Source of the DNA: JBGLNJ01 sp034434835
GTDB lineage: Bacteria > Chloroflexota > Anaerolineae > Fen-1058
Length of the DNA stretch: 64,000 nucleotides
Direction: 5' to 3'
NCBI GenBank assembly: GCA_034434835.1
Contig: DAOTXX010000088.1
Coordinates: 31,752 to 95,751 of the forward strand
Shown here: in pieces, positions 7,877-17,593 of the stretch
Layout: every line of letters starts with the position of its first letter
How positions within the stretch are numbered: the stretch's first letter is position 1
Program-made: the position numbers and the translations under genes
Notes under the pieces: model-generated
Told to the model about the DNA's origin: nothing
The model's input: only the letters and a program-made list of their open reading frames with translations
The model's database searches: none

Positions 7877-9499
7877 ATGAACCGACTGCTCGTCTTCGGC
7901 CTCGACGGCGCCGCTCCGGACCTGATCCACCTGTGGGCCGCGCAAGGCCATCTCCCCACGCTCGCCAAACTGATCGCCGAAGGAACGCACGGTCAACTGG
8001 AAAGCACGCTCCCGCCAGTCACGTCGCCTGCGTGGCCGTCGTTCATGACCGGCAAGAACCCCGGGCGCCACGGCGTGTTCGATTTCATCCGCCCGCGCGC
8101 CGGCAAGTTCGACATGGTCAACGCCAGCCAGATTGACGGGCGCATGATCTGGGAATATCTATCCGATGCCGGCCTGACGTGCGGCGTGCTCAACGTGCCG
8201 ATCACGTACCCGCCGCGCCCGATCAAGGGCTACCTGGTGCCGGGCCTGCTCAGCCCCGATCAGGGCAAGACGACCTGGCCGCCGGATCTCCTCGAGCCGT
8301 ATGAGGCGGAGCTTGGCCCGTATCGCCTGACGCCGCGCGTCCAGTACAAGGCCGGCAACGAAGACGAATTCATCGCCGACATCTACGATTTGATCGAGAC
8401 GCAGGCGCGATACGCGCTCCAGTTGATGCGCGATCATCCCACCGACTTGACCATGGCGCATTTCCTGGCGACCGACATCAGTCAACACGCGCTCTGGAAG
8501 CACCAGGACCCGACTCACCCGATGCACGATCCGGCGCTTGCGACACGATACGGTCACGCCATCCGCGAGATTTACGCGCGGCTCGACGCCGTCATCGGCC
8601 AGATGATGGAACTTGCGCCGGACGCCACGGTGATCGTGATGAGCGATCACGGCTTTGGGCCGCTGCACCGCATCGTCAATCTCAACATACTGTTCCTGGA
8701 GGCGGGCCTGCTCGCGCTCAAGCAAACGCCGTGGGTTCGGTTGCGCGCCTGGGCGTTCAAGCGTGGATTCACCCCGGCTTCCGTGTGGAAGCTCATCGAG
8801 CGGCTGGGCTTGCAAAACATCGTCTGGCGCGTGAGCAAAAAGGCGCGCAATGAGGTCGTGAATCGCTTTCTCGGTTTTGAGGATGTGGATTGGTCACGCA
8901 CGCTGGCGTATTCGATGGGGCACGTCGGGCAGGTGTACGTCAACCTCAAAGGTCGCGAGCCGCAGGGCATCGTCGAGCCGGACGATTACGTGGCAGTGCG
9001 CCAGCGCGTGATCGAGGTGATCCAAAGCCTGAGCGACCGCGAGGGTTCGCCTCTCCAGGTGGATCGCATCATCCCCCGTGAACAAGCCGCCTCTGGGCCT
9101 TATCTTGACCGCGCGCCGGATTTGCACATCATGCTCGACGGCTACCGCACGATCGCGTTCCCACTGTTTGCGACGGACGGCAAAATCGTCACACGGCAGA
9201 TTCGCGGCGATTCGGGCTGTCATCGCCTGCATGGTGTGTTCATTGCGCGTGGGCCAGGCATCGCCCGCGGCGAGATCGCCGGCGCGCGCATCATTGATCT
9301 CGCGCCAACGATTCTGCACTTGATGAATGCCCCTGTGCCGGACGACATGGACGGGCACGTGCTGACCGAGGCGCTCGTCGCGCCAGCGCCGATCAAAACG
9401 CAGACCGCTGTGCCGTCCTCTCAAGCGCAAGAAGACTTGACCGTCGAGGAAGCTGCCGAGGTGGAGGAGAGATTGCGGGCGTTGGGTTACCTCGGTTAG
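7877..9499 (+). CDS. alkaline-phosphatase-superfamily phosphodiesterase, paralog of 3610-5253
   Basis: A 540-residue enzyme of the same fold and layout as the gene 2.6 kb upstream: LVFGLDGAAPDL, TLPPVTSPAWPSFMTGKNPG, ATDISQHALW, VIVMSDHGFGPLH and a late CHRLHGVFIARGPG. Both end in an acidic stretch closing with ERLRALGYL-type residues. The shared tail suggests a common partner or recent duplication. It is cytosolic by sequence, without a signal peptide. The substrate may be a phospholipid head group or a nucleotide-sugar, but nothing here decides it. Confidence 0.87.
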   Translation: MNRLLVFGLDGAAPDLIHLWAAQGHLPTLAKLIAEGTHGQLESTLPPVTSPAWPSFMTGKNPGRHGVFDFIRPRAGKFDMVNASQIDGRMIWEYLSDAGLTCGVLNVPITYPPRPIKGYLVPGLLSPDQGKTTWPPDLLEPYEAELGPYRLTPRVQYKAGNEDEFIADIYDLIETQARYALQLMRDHPTDLTMAHFLATDISQHALWKHQDPTHPMHDPALATRYGHAIREIYARLDAVIGQMMELAPDATVIVMSDHGFGPLHRIVNLNILFLEAGLLALKQTPWVRLRAWAFKRGFTPASVWKLIERLGLQNIVWRVSKKARNEVVNRFLGFEDVDWSRTLAYSMGHVGQVYVNLKGREPQGIVEPDDYVAVRQRVIEVIQSLSDREGSPLQVDRIIPREQAASGPYLDRAPDLHIMLDGYRTIAFPLFATDGKIVTRQIRGDSGCHRLHGVFIARGPGIARGEIAGARIIDLAPTILHLMNAPVPDDMDGHVLTEALVAPAPIKTQTAVPSSQAQEDLTVEEAAEVEERLRALGYLG

Positions 9500-9505
9500 C
9501 GAATC

Positions 9506-10651
9506 TCAAATCTCCAACTGATAAATCCGATACCGCTTGTACACCTCCGCCCCGATCACCTTGGCCAGCTTGTTCGTCTGCGGATTGTCCTCGCCCGTGA
9601 GCGAAAGATCGGCAAAAGTGAATCCCTTTTTGACCATCTGCCGCGCCAGCTCGCCGTACATCAGCGCATCCAGCCCGCGTCCCCAATAATCTGGGTCGAG
9701 CGCAATGATCTTGATGCTCATGCCCTTGATGTGTCGGCGATCCCACAGAAAGCGAAGGTAATCCCACGGGCGGCGCAGACCGTTGGCGTGATGCAGCGCC
9801 TCGTTGATGTTGGGCAGCCCCAGTGCAAAGCCGACCGTCCGGTCGTCCACGTCCACGAACAAGACCAGGTCCGGGTCGAGCACCGGGCGCAGCAACTCGA
9901 CCTGGCGGTGGAACTCGTCCGCATCGAGCGGGACGAAATCGGCCAGCACCGACAGCGCGCGGTTATACACCTGCCGCGCGCGTTCGACCTCGCTATCCCA
10001 ATCAGCGAAATTTGCCGGGCGGACTTGGGCTCGCGTCCGCTGACGCACCAGCTCGATCACGCGGCCCAGCTTGGGCGGCAGGTTGCTCAGGTCGGGTTTC
10101 AGTCCATCGGCGGAAACGCCATAGCAAAATTCGTCCGGCCCCCATTTCTTGAAGCCATAGCGCTCGACGAACCCGGGGTACCACGGCGGATTGTGCGCCG
10201 TCATGATGATGGGGATGCGGTCACGGCCCTCGACGAGGAACCCCTGCTCATCGTTTTGCGTGGGATTGTATGGCCCGCGCAATCGAACCTGTCCTTTTGA
10301 GCGCGCCCACTCGACGACGGCATCGAGCATCGCACGAGCCACGTCGTAATCGTTGACGCACTCAAAGAACCCGAACGCCGCAAACGGATCGGGGATGACG
10401 TTCTTGAGGTTGTAATCCACCGCGCCCGCGATCGTCCCGACGATGCGGCCATCGCGCCGGGCGACGAACGCTTGCAACTCGCCGTGCTTGAGCATCGGAT
10501 TGCGGGCCGGGTCGAGCCGGGCCACGCGATCTTCAAACACCGGCGGCACCCACAGCGGGTCGTCCTGGTAGATTTCCCACATGAACGCGACAAACTCGCG
10601 CAGTTCCCGGAGCGTGTGAACCGGTTGGATGGAGAGGTCAGATGTTGGCAT
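9506..10651 (-). CDS. GNAT-like N-acetyltransferase family protein, 381 aa
   Basis: A large GNAT-fold protein. The N-terminal half has FVARRDGRIVGTIAGAVD followed by GFFECVNDYDVARAMLDA and AMLDAVVEWARSKG, the usual beta-4/beta-5/helix order of acetyl-CoA binding. The C-terminal part has a second acyltransferase-like segment (IIALDPDYWGRGLDALMYGE), so it may be a double-GNAT protein. The ATG at 10651 has AAGGAA 5 nt upstream and is preferred to the longer frame. It follows glcDE after an 84-bp gap holding an inverted repeat. Substrate unknown. Confidence 0.72.
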   Translation of the reverse strand: MPTSDLSIQPVHTLRELREFVAFMWEIYQDDPLWVPPVFEDRVARLDPARNPMLKHGELQAFVARRDGRIVGTIAGAVDYNLKNVIPDPFAAFGFFECVNDYDVARAMLDAVVEWARSKGQVRLRGPYNPTQNDEQGFLVEGRDRIPIIMTAHNPPWYPGFVERYGFKKWGPDEFCYGVSADGLKPDLSNLPPKLGRVIELVRQRTRAQVRPANFADWDSEVERARQVYNRALSVLADFVPLDADEFHRQVELLRPVLDPDLVLFVDVDDRTVGFALGLPNINEALHHANGLRRPWDYLRFLWDRRHIKGMSIKIIALDPDYWGRGLDALMYGELARQMVKKGFTFADLSLTGEDNPQTNKLAKVIGAEVYKRYRIYQLEI

Positions 10652-10679
10652 GGGAATTCCTTGTGGCCGCAGACGACAG

Positions 10680-10722
10680 ACCACTGGCCACCGATGAGCT
10701 TCTGCAGACAGCGGCCAGTGGT
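10680..10722 (-). terminator. inverted repeat between glcDE and the GNAT gene
   Basis: ACCACTGGCC (10680-10689) and GGCCAGTGGT (10713-10722) are exact inverted arms with a 23-nt loop, downstream of the glcDE stop. There is no U-tract, so termination is uncertain; it may be a dispersed palindrome. Confidence 0.4.
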
Positions 10723-10735
10723 CGGCGTTCGGCGT

Positions 10736-13315
10736 TCAGACGAGAAACGCGCCTGGGTTGAACAGTCCGCGCGGGTCCCATCGCGCCTTGATCCCGCGCA
10801 TCAGGTCCAGCCCTTCCGGCGAGTATCCCCAACGCTCCACCTGATTCGGCCCGCTGAGGACGATGGCATAGCCACCGGCGGCTCGCGCAGCCTGACGCAC
10901 AGCCTGGAGGTTCGGCGTGCGGACGTACACCAAACCGGTGGCGAACTCGGCCATGAACGGCGCATCACCGAGCGTCCGCGCAAGGTTCTGGAGGACGGTG
11001 CCCAAGTCTTTGGGTGCGACGCCCATGCGCAAGGTCGTCTCGGCAGGCGGGACCGCGCGCAGCCACTCGCCCCACACCTGGCTGCCGGAAGGCGCATCCA
11101 GCGGCGTCACATCGCCAATACCTTCCGTTTGCAAGATCGCCTGCACCTGCTCGATCTCGGATGCGACATCTTCGGGCACGCCCTCGGCGGTGTAAACGAT
11201 CGAAAAAGGCGCGGTCGCGCCGGGCACCGGACAACCCTTGCACAAGAGCAAAGCCGAAGACACCAGGCACACCTTGAGCAGGCGCGCGCCCAACGCCAGG
11301 CCACGCGCAAGAGCTTGCCCTGAGCCGGGCAAAGGGTCATCCACCGGGATGAACAGGCTGGTCCGCGCGCGCGGGAACGGCATGATCCTGAGCGTCACAT
11401 CTGTGATCAATCCCAGCGTCCCGTGCGAGCCGATGAACAACTTGGCGAGATCGTAACCCGCCACGTTCTTGACGACCGGCCGGCCGGCGCGGATGAGGCG
11501 ACCATCAGGCAGAACGGCCGTCACAGCCAGGATCAGATCGCGGATCGCGCCATACCTCATGCGTAAAGGCGCATTGAAATTCGTCGCAACGATGCCGCCG
11601 AGCGTAGCTTCGGCCCACGGCGAAGCGAGCGGCACCCACATCTTGTCGCGCGCCAACTCTTGCTGCAATTCGGCCAACGTCGTGCCTGCGCCGACCGTCA
11701 CATAGAGATCGTTGAGCGAATACGCCTGGAGGCCGCGCAAGTGCGCGGTCGAGATCGTCACCTCGGCCGGCCCCAGCAGTGACGACTTGGTTCCGCCGCC
11801 GCGGATGCGGAGGCCGGGCGCCTGAGCTGCCAACGCCCACTCGCCCAACATCTCCGACGCCTCTTGGGGCGATTTCGGATTTCTGATTTCGAATTTCGGC
11901 ACACCGCTTGCCGACTTGCTGATTTGCTGATTTGGGGAGGGAAGTATCTTGCCCGGATTCATCACCCCCTTGGGATCAAACACTTGCTTGATCTCCCACA
12001 TCGCGCGCAGCTCGTCGTCGTTGAACATCAGCTTCATGTACGGGATTTTCTCGCTGCCCACGCCGTGCTCGCCCGTGATCGTCCCGCCCAGGTCCACGCA
12101 CAGCTTCATCACCTCCGGCCCGGCCAGGTGGATGCGTCGCACCATATCCTCGTCGCGCGGGTCGAACAGGATGAGCGGATGCAGGTTGCCATCGCCCGCG
12201 TGAAAGACATAGCCCACGCGCAAATTGTGCCGGGCGCAGATCTGGTTGACCCCGGCCAGTGCGGCTGCCAGCCTGGAACGCGGCACGGTGCCGTCCACGA
12301 TCAGATACGCCGGGCTGATCTGTGCAATCGCCCCGAACGCGCTCTTGCGCGCAAACCAGATCTGATCGCGCTCGGCGGCAGTCTGGGCCAATCGCAGCTC
12401 GCGCGCCTGGCGCTCGCGCATCACTTCCATGACTTCGGACATCTGGGGTTCGACGCTCTCCGGATAGCCGTCCGATTCGATGATGAGCAATGCTTCAGCA
12501 TCGGTGGGCAGGCCGGCATGGGCATAGTTTTCGACGATGCCGATCATGTTGCGATCCATCATCTCCAACGTCGCCGGGACCAGCCCCCGCGCAATGACCG
12601 CCGAGACCGCTTCGCCGGCTTCCTCCACCGAGTTGAAAATCGCCATGAGCGTCTTGACGCCGGGGATGTTGCGGATGAGCCGCAGAGACGCCTCGGTGAT
12701 GACTCCGAGCGTGCCCTCAGAGCCGACCAGCAGTCCGGTCAGATCGTATTCGGGATAGTCAAAGGCTCGACCGCCGGTGTGGATCACGCGGCCATCGGCC
12801 AACACGACCGTCAGGCCGAGCACATAGTTGGTGGTAACGCCGTATTTGAAGCAATGCGGGCCGCCAGCATTTTCGCCTAGATTGCCGCCCAGCGTGCAGG
12901 AACGACCGCTCGCGGGATCGGGCGGATAGTACAGCCCTTTGGTCTTGACGAACCCGTCGAGCACCTCGTGGACGATGCCGGGCTGGACGATGACCGAGCG
13001 GCCGACCTCGTCCAACTCAAGCACCTGCTTCATCCGGGCGAACGAAATGGTCACGCCGCCGGCAACAGCCACCGATCCGCCCGAAAGTCCTGTGCCCGCG
13101 CCGCGCGCGACGATCGGCACGTGGTGCTGGGCCGCCCATTGGACCAGCTTGACGACCTCCTCCGTGCTGCCAGGCAGCGCCACGCCTTGCGGGTTGCCCA
13201 GGCCCAGACTGCCATCCCCCTCGTACGTCAACAGCTCGACCGGGTTGGTGACCAGCCTATCACGGGGCAATATCGCTTCCAGGCTCCGCCATTCATCTCG
13301 CGTCATCGTTTTCAT
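10736..13315 (-). CDS. fused glycolate oxidase GlcD-GlcE, FAD-linked oxidase
   Basis: Oxidises glycolate or D-lactate-type 2-hydroxyacids with FAD, passing electrons to GlcF. Residues 1 to about 462 are a full GlcD: FAD PCMH domain (PIVARGAGTGLSGGS, LGGNLGENAGGPHC) then an FAD-oxidase C-terminal domain with GGTITGEHGVGSEK and the usual NPGKIL end. A 25-30 residue linker (NQQISKSASGVPKFEIRN) follows, then a GlcE-like PCMH domain (LRIRGGGTKSSLLG, ATLGGIVATNFNAPLR, VKNVAGYDLAKLFIGSHGTLG). GlcD and GlcE are normally separate; the 859-residue fusion has no internal stop. Neighbours are glcF and lutABC. Its Shine-Dalgarno GGGGAG lies in a G-rich palindrome (13321-13371). Confidence 0.93.
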   Translation of the reverse strand: MKTMTRDEWRSLEAILPRDRLVTNPVELLTYEGDGSLGLGNPQGVALPGSTEEVVKLVQWAAQHHVPIVARGAGTGLSGGSVAVAGGVTISFARMKQVLELDEVGRSVIVQPGIVHEVLDGFVKTKGLYYPPDPASGRSCTLGGNLGENAGGPHCFKYGVTTNYVLGLTVVLADGRVIHTGGRAFDYPEYDLTGLLVGSEGTLGVITEASLRLIRNIPGVKTLMAIFNSVEEAGEAVSAVIARGLVPATLEMMDRNMIGIVENYAHAGLPTDAEALLIIESDGYPESVEPQMSEVMEVMRERQARELRLAQTAAERDQIWFARKSAFGAIAQISPAYLIVDGTVPRSRLAAALAGVNQICARHNLRVGYVFHAGDGNLHPLILFDPRDEDMVRRIHLAGPEVMKLCVDLGGTITGEHGVGSEKIPYMKLMFNDDELRAMWEIKQVFDPKGVMNPGKILPSPNQQISKSASGVPKFEIRNPKSPQEASEMLGEWALAAQAPGLRIRGGGTKSSLLGPAEVTISTAHLRGLQAYSLNDLYVTVGAGTTLAELQQELARDKMWVPLASPWAEATLGGIVATNFNAPLRMRYGAIRDLILAVTAVLPDGRLIRAGRPVVKNVAGYDLAKLFIGSHGTLGLITDVTLRIMPFPRARTSLFIPVDDPLPGSGQALARGLALGARLLKVCLVSSALLLCKGCPVPGATAPFSIVYTAEGVPEDVASEIEQVQAILQTEGIGDVTPLDAPSGSQVWGEWLRAVPPAETTLRMGVAPKDLGTVLQNLARTLGDAPFMAEFATGLVYVRTPNLQAVRQAARAAGGYAIVLSGPNQVERWGYSPEGLDLMRGIKARWDPRGLFNPGAFLV

Positions 13316-13325
13316 GATCTTTTCT

Positions 13326-13371
13326 CCCCACCCCCACCCCAGCTCTCCCCCTGCAAAGCGGGGGGAGTTAG
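13326..13371. repeat. C-rich dispersed palindrome between P-ATPase and glcDE
   Basis: Runs of C on the plus strand (CCCCACCCCCACCCC) lead into a hairpin CTCTCCCCC-TGCAAAGC-GGGGGGAG. The same kind of element occurs at 18301-18390, 30297-30360, 38664-38735 and 38876-38925. Confidence 0.65.
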
Positions 13372-13373
13372 GG

Positions 13374-16202
13374 TCACAGATCCCCTCCGAGCTTGGGGAC
13401 CATCGCAGGCTGGCCGGCCCTGCATCGCATGACGAGCTTGGTGATCTCGGCGGCGACCGAAGACGCCAGGAACAACGGGGTCATCACCAGCCAGTCTTCC
13501 AACGTCAGAGGAAGCGTAGCAAAAAACGGCTGTAAGAACGGCACATAGATCACCGCCAGCAGCAACAAAAAGGAACTGCCCACCGCATATTGCATCCACT
13601 TGTTGCTGAAAATGCCGATCTTCCACACCGGGTATCGCTCCGAGCGCGCGGTGTACGCTCGGAGTAACTCGGAAATGATCAGTGTGGCAAAGGCGACCGT
13701 CTGCGCATCCTCCAGCTTATCTGGGTAACGATTCAGGCCGTACACAAACGCCGTCAGCACGGCCGCGGTCATCACCACGGCCTGCACCAAGACTCCGATG
13801 AGCATCTCTTTATTGATGACCGGCTCGGTCGTCGGGCGCGGCGGGCGCTTCATAATGTCCGGGTCGCCCTTCTCCAACCCTAACGCGAGCGCGGGCGCAC
13901 CATCGGTGACCAGGTTCAGCCACAACAACTGAATAGGACGGAGCGGGATCGGCAGGCCCGCCAGCATTGAGAGGAAAATGATCAGGATCTCGCCGACGTT
14001 GCATGAGACAAGATAGAACACAAACTTGCGGATGTTCGAGTAGATGATGCGCCCCTCTTCGATGGCCGAGACGATGCTGGCGTAATTGTCGTCGGTCAGC
14101 ACCATGTCCGCCGTCTCTTTCGAAACATCCGTGCCGGTGATGCCCATGGCGATGCCGATGTTGGCGCGCTTGAGCGCGGGCGCGTCGTTCACGCCATCGC
14201 CCGTCATTGCCACCACGTGCCCGCGCTCTTTGAAAGCATCCACGATCTTGGTCTTGTGCGCAGGCGAAACACGCGCATAAGCGTCCACCTGCTCGACGAT
14301 CTCGGCCAGTTGCTGCTCGGTCATGTCATCCAGCTCGGCGCCGGTCAGTACCTTGCCGCCGGGCGTGAGCAGCCCGATCTCTTGAGCGATCGCTTCGGCG
14401 GTGTCTTTGTAATCGCCGGTGACCATGACGCTCTTGAGACCCGCGCCTTTCGCCACACCGACGGCGACCTTGACCTCGGGCCGCGCCGGGTCAATCATGC
14501 CCATCAGGCCCAGGAACGTAAGGTTCTTTTCGACCGCGTCGGGCGTCGGTTCCTCGGGCACGCGAACCAGTGGACGCAAAGCCACACCCAACACGCGCAA
14601 TGCCTGCCGGGCCATGTCCTGGTTCGCGTTCATGATCTGGCGCCGTATATCGTCCGTCAACGGCTGCGCCCGGCCGTCGAGCATGACGCTGTCGCAATAC
14701 TCGAGCACAATGTCGGGTGCGCCCTTGACAAAGGCAAGGACTGGAGCCGGGCCACCCTCCACCGGCCATTCACCGCTGACGCGATGGATCGTCGTCATTC
14801 GCTTGCGGTCCGAGTCGAAGGGGATCTCGGCCACGCGCGGCAAGGCTCGTTCCACCTCGCCACGCCACAGGCCTGCTTTGGCGGCCGCCACCACCAGCGC
14901 GCCTTCCGTCGGGTCACCCACCATGCGCCAGGTGCGTTCCCCGGCTTGCTCGCCGCTTTGCTCCAGGCGGGCGTCGTTGCACAACAATCCAGCGCGCAGC
15001 AGCATCGCCACAGTCGGATCGTTCGCCGCGCCAAAAGGCTGGCCGTCCCGGAAGAATTGACCGTTGGGATGGTAGCCTTCGCCCGTCACCTGAAAGACCT
15101 GGCCGCCCGCCCAGCCGCGCACGACCGTCATCTGGTTCTGGGTCAATGTGCCGGTCTTGTCCGAGCAGATGACAGTGGCGCAGCCCAGCGTTTCGACGGC
15201 CGGCAGCTTGCGGATGAGCGCGTGACGGTGGACCATGCGCTGCATGCCCAGGGCCAGGCAGATCGTCACGACAGCCGGGAGACCTTCGGGCACGGCCGCA
15301 ATCGCCAGACTCACGGCGGTCATGAACAGCTCGACGATGTCTTTGACCTCGGCGTTCCAATACGCTAGCAAACCCTGAGTAAAGATCATGCCCGGGTGCG
15401 TGTCGCGGAGGATGCCATAGACAAAGACCAGACCGCAGATAGCCAGCGACACCACGCCGAGCGTCTTGCCCAGGTCTTCCAGCTTTTGCTGCAGCGGCGT
15501 CGGCTCTTCTTCATACGACTGAAGCATCTCGGCGATCATGCCGATCTGGGTGCGCATGCCTGTATCCGTCACCAGGCCTTTGCCGCGCCCATAGGTCACG
15601 AGCGTGCTCATGAAGGCCGAGTTCTTGCGATCGCCAATCGGGATTTGCTTGTCCAGCACGACCCGCGCATCCTTGTTGACCGGCACCGATTCGCCTGTGA
15701 GCGAGGCCTCTTCGATCTTCAAGTTGACGCTTTCGATCAGGCGCATGTCGGCCGGGACGTAATTGCCGGCCTCCAGAAGCACAATGTCGCCCGGCACCAG
15801 TTCACGGGCAGGGACGGTCGTCTCGACGCCATCACGGATCACGCGCGCGTTGGGCGAAGCCATCTTTTGGAGCGCGGCGAGCGCCTGCTCGGCCTTCGAT
15901 TCCTGAATCACGCCCAAGACGGCGTTGAGCAGGACGATTGCCATGATCGCCAGCGCGTCCACCGTTTCGCCCAGCAAGAGTGAAACGACCGCCGCAACGA
16001 TCAGAAGGCGCACCAGAAAATCTTGAAACTGCGCCCACAACATTTGCCAAAAGCCCGGCCGTGGACGCTCCTTGAGTTCGTTGTATCCATACCGCTCCAG
16101 CCTCGACCGGGCTTCTGCGTTGGTCAAGCCTTTCTGCAAATGAGTTGCCAGTTGACCGACAATGCTTTCAATCGGACTGGCATGGACGGGTTGTACACTC
16201 AT
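13374..16202 (-). CDS. cation-translocating P-type ATPase, calcium (P2A/PMCA-like) type
   Basis: ATP-driven cation export across the cytoplasmic membrane, most likely Ca2+. It has an N-terminal cation-ATPase domain, the actuator motif SLTGESVPVNK, transmembrane motif AAVPEGLPAVVT, phosphorylation site CSDKTGTLTQNQ, the hinge VAMTGDGVNDAPALK, and a C-terminal six-helix block (NLVTDGAPALALGLEKGD). The 942 residues match SERCA-like bacterial pumps. The ATG at 16202 has GTGGAG about 6 nt upstream; the longer frame lacks one. It sits between glcF and glcDE on the same strand, interrupting what is otherwise a hydroxyacid-oxidation cluster. Confidence 0.95.
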   Translation of the reverse strand: MSVQPVHASPIESIVGQLATHLQKGLTNAEARSRLERYGYNELKERPRPGFWQMLWAQFQDFLVRLLIVAAVVSLLLGETVDALAIMAIVLLNAVLGVIQESKAEQALAALQKMASPNARVIRDGVETTVPARELVPGDIVLLEAGNYVPADMRLIESVNLKIEEASLTGESVPVNKDARVVLDKQIPIGDRKNSAFMSTLVTYGRGKGLVTDTGMRTQIGMIAEMLQSYEEEPTPLQQKLEDLGKTLGVVSLAICGLVFVYGILRDTHPGMIFTQGLLAYWNAEVKDIVELFMTAVSLAIAAVPEGLPAVVTICLALGMQRMVHRHALIRKLPAVETLGCATVICSDKTGTLTQNQMTVVRGWAGGQVFQVTGEGYHPNGQFFRDGQPFGAANDPTVAMLLRAGLLCNDARLEQSGEQAGERTWRMVGDPTEGALVVAAAKAGLWRGEVERALPRVAEIPFDSDRKRMTTIHRVSGEWPVEGGPAPVLAFVKGAPDIVLEYCDSVMLDGRAQPLTDDIRRQIMNANQDMARQALRVLGVALRPLVRVPEEPTPDAVEKNLTFLGLMGMIDPARPEVKVAVGVAKGAGLKSVMVTGDYKDTAEAIAQEIGLLTPGGKVLTGAELDDMTEQQLAEIVEQVDAYARVSPAHKTKIVDAFKERGHVVAMTGDGVNDAPALKRANIGIAMGITGTDVSKETADMVLTDDNYASIVSAIEEGRIIYSNIRKFVFYLVSCNVGEILIIFLSMLAGLPIPLRPIQLLWLNLVTDGAPALALGLEKGDPDIMKRPPRPTTEPVINKEMLIGVLVQAVVMTAAVLTAFVYGLNRYPDKLEDAQTVAFATLIISELLRAYTARSERYPVWKIGIFSNKWMQYAVGSSFLLLLAVIYVPFLQPFFATLPLTLEDWLVMTPLFLASSVAAEITKLVMRCRAGQPAMVPKLGGDL

Positions 16203-16241
16203 AAATACTCCACTGACATCAGGATGTAGACACACGACGTA

Positions 16242-17549
16242 TCACTTCTGACGTTCCTCCTGCATGGCCTGATACGACAGGTCCAACACCTCAACCACGT
16301 GCATGACCCTGGCCTGGAGGCCCGCGCGCCGGACGCCCGCGACGAGCTGCATGTGACACCCGGTGTTGCTGGTCACGATCAGCTCGGCTCCGGTGGCGGC
16401 AATATCGGCCATCTTGGTATCCAAGATTTCGTCGGCGACCTCGGAATGGACAATGTTGTATACGCCTGCGCTGCCGCAGCACCGATCCGGCAGCTTGAGT
16501 TCGACCAGCTCCAGACCGGGAATCTTTTTGAGCAGCTCGCGCGGCGGCTTGATCACCTTTTGCGCGTGGCGCAGGTGACACGAGTCGGAATAGGTCGCCT
16601 TGACCTTGACCTCGCCGGTCGGCGGCACGTTCAGGTGCTCGACCAAGAACTCGCTGATGTCTTGGACCTTGGCGCCGAATCGCCTGGCCCGCTCCTGCTC
16701 AACCGGGTCGTCATGGAACAACTCGATGTATTCGGTCTTGAGCGTCGCACCGCAGCCGCCCGCGTTGTTGATGATCACGTCATACTTTTCAAAGGCGTCC
16801 ATATTCTTGCGCGCCAGTTCTTTAGCCAGGCGCTCTTCGCCCATGTGTAATTGAGCCGCGCCGCAACAGGTCTGCCCTCGGGGAAAGTGGACCTCGTAGC
16901 CGTTGCGCTGCAAGACCCGGATCGTCGCTGCGTTGGCCGGGGCCAGGAACGCTTCCTGGATGCAGCCAATGAAAAAGGCAACTGTCCCGCGTTTTTCGCC
17001 CAGGGCAGGTGCAGGCCGGGAATAATCGCGGTAGCTGGGCACGATGGGGGGCAGGATCGCTTCCATCGCCCGCAATGGACGCGGCAACAAGTTCAAACGG
17101 CGAACCAACCCCTGCAGGCCGATCTTTTCGTACACCCACATCAGCCGCGCCATGAGCTTGAGTCGCCCCAGGTGCGGCATCATCTGCTGAAAGCCCACCC
17201 AGCGCACGAACCGCTCGACCGCGCCGGGCGTGCGGTGTCGCTCGATGGTGAACTTGGTCGTCTCGATGAGCGCGCCGTACTTGACGCCGGACGGGCAAGC
17301 AGTCTGGCAGGCTAGACATGACAAACACAAATTCATGTGCAGGGTGAAGCTGTCGTTAAAATCCTGCAAGGTGATGCGGCCTTCGGAAGCCGCGCGCATC
17401 AACGCGATGCGCCCACGCGGCGCATCCATCTCCGTGCCGAACACATTGTAGGTGGGGCACGCTTGCAGGCATAGCCCGCAATGAATGCATTGGTTGACCA
17501 GCGTCTTGAAAGTGGGGCCGCCTAGCTCCGAATGAACAGGTTCTCCCAT
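16242..17549 (-). CDS. glcF: glycolate oxidase iron-sulfur subunit GlcF
   Basis: Electron-transfer subunit that accepts electrons from the FAD subunits GlcD/E. Two ferredoxin-type clusters lie near residues 21-35 (CIHCGLCLQACPTYN) and 73-87 (CLSCLACQTACPSG), followed by two cysteine-rich CCG domains (TCCGAAQLHMGEE near 229 and DRCCGSAGVYN near 356) that form the heterodisulfide-reductase-like C-terminal half. The 435 residues are typical. It is separated from glcDE by the P-type ATPase gene, and from lutC upstream by an 81-bp gap containing a hairpin. Confidence 0.93.
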   Translation of the reverse strand: MGEPVHSELGGPTFKTLVNQCIHCGLCLQACPTYNVFGTEMDAPRGRIALMRAASEGRITLQDFNDSFTLHMNLCLSCLACQTACPSGVKYGALIETTKFTIERHRTPGAVERFVRWVGFQQMMPHLGRLKLMARLMWVYEKIGLQGLVRRLNLLPRPLRAMEAILPPIVPSYRDYSRPAPALGEKRGTVAFFIGCIQEAFLAPANAATIRVLQRNGYEVHFPRGQTCCGAAQLHMGEERLAKELARKNMDAFEKYDVIINNAGGCGATLKTEYIELFHDDPVEQERARRFGAKVQDISEFLVEHLNVPPTGEVKVKATYSDSCHLRHAQKVIKPPRELLKKIPGLELVELKLPDRCCGSAGVYNIVHSEVADEILDTKMADIAATGAELIVTSNTGCHMQLVAGVRRAGLQARVMHVVEVLDLSYQAMQEERQK

Positions 17550-17593
17550 GCGGTATTCTCCTTGTCATACCAACAGGGTGCGTCAGGTGTAAA

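Noticed and set aside
14217..15368. Long antisense frame inside the P-type ATPase
   Set aside because: Reading it gives Arg/His/Gln-rich text without motifs; the sense gene is unambiguous.
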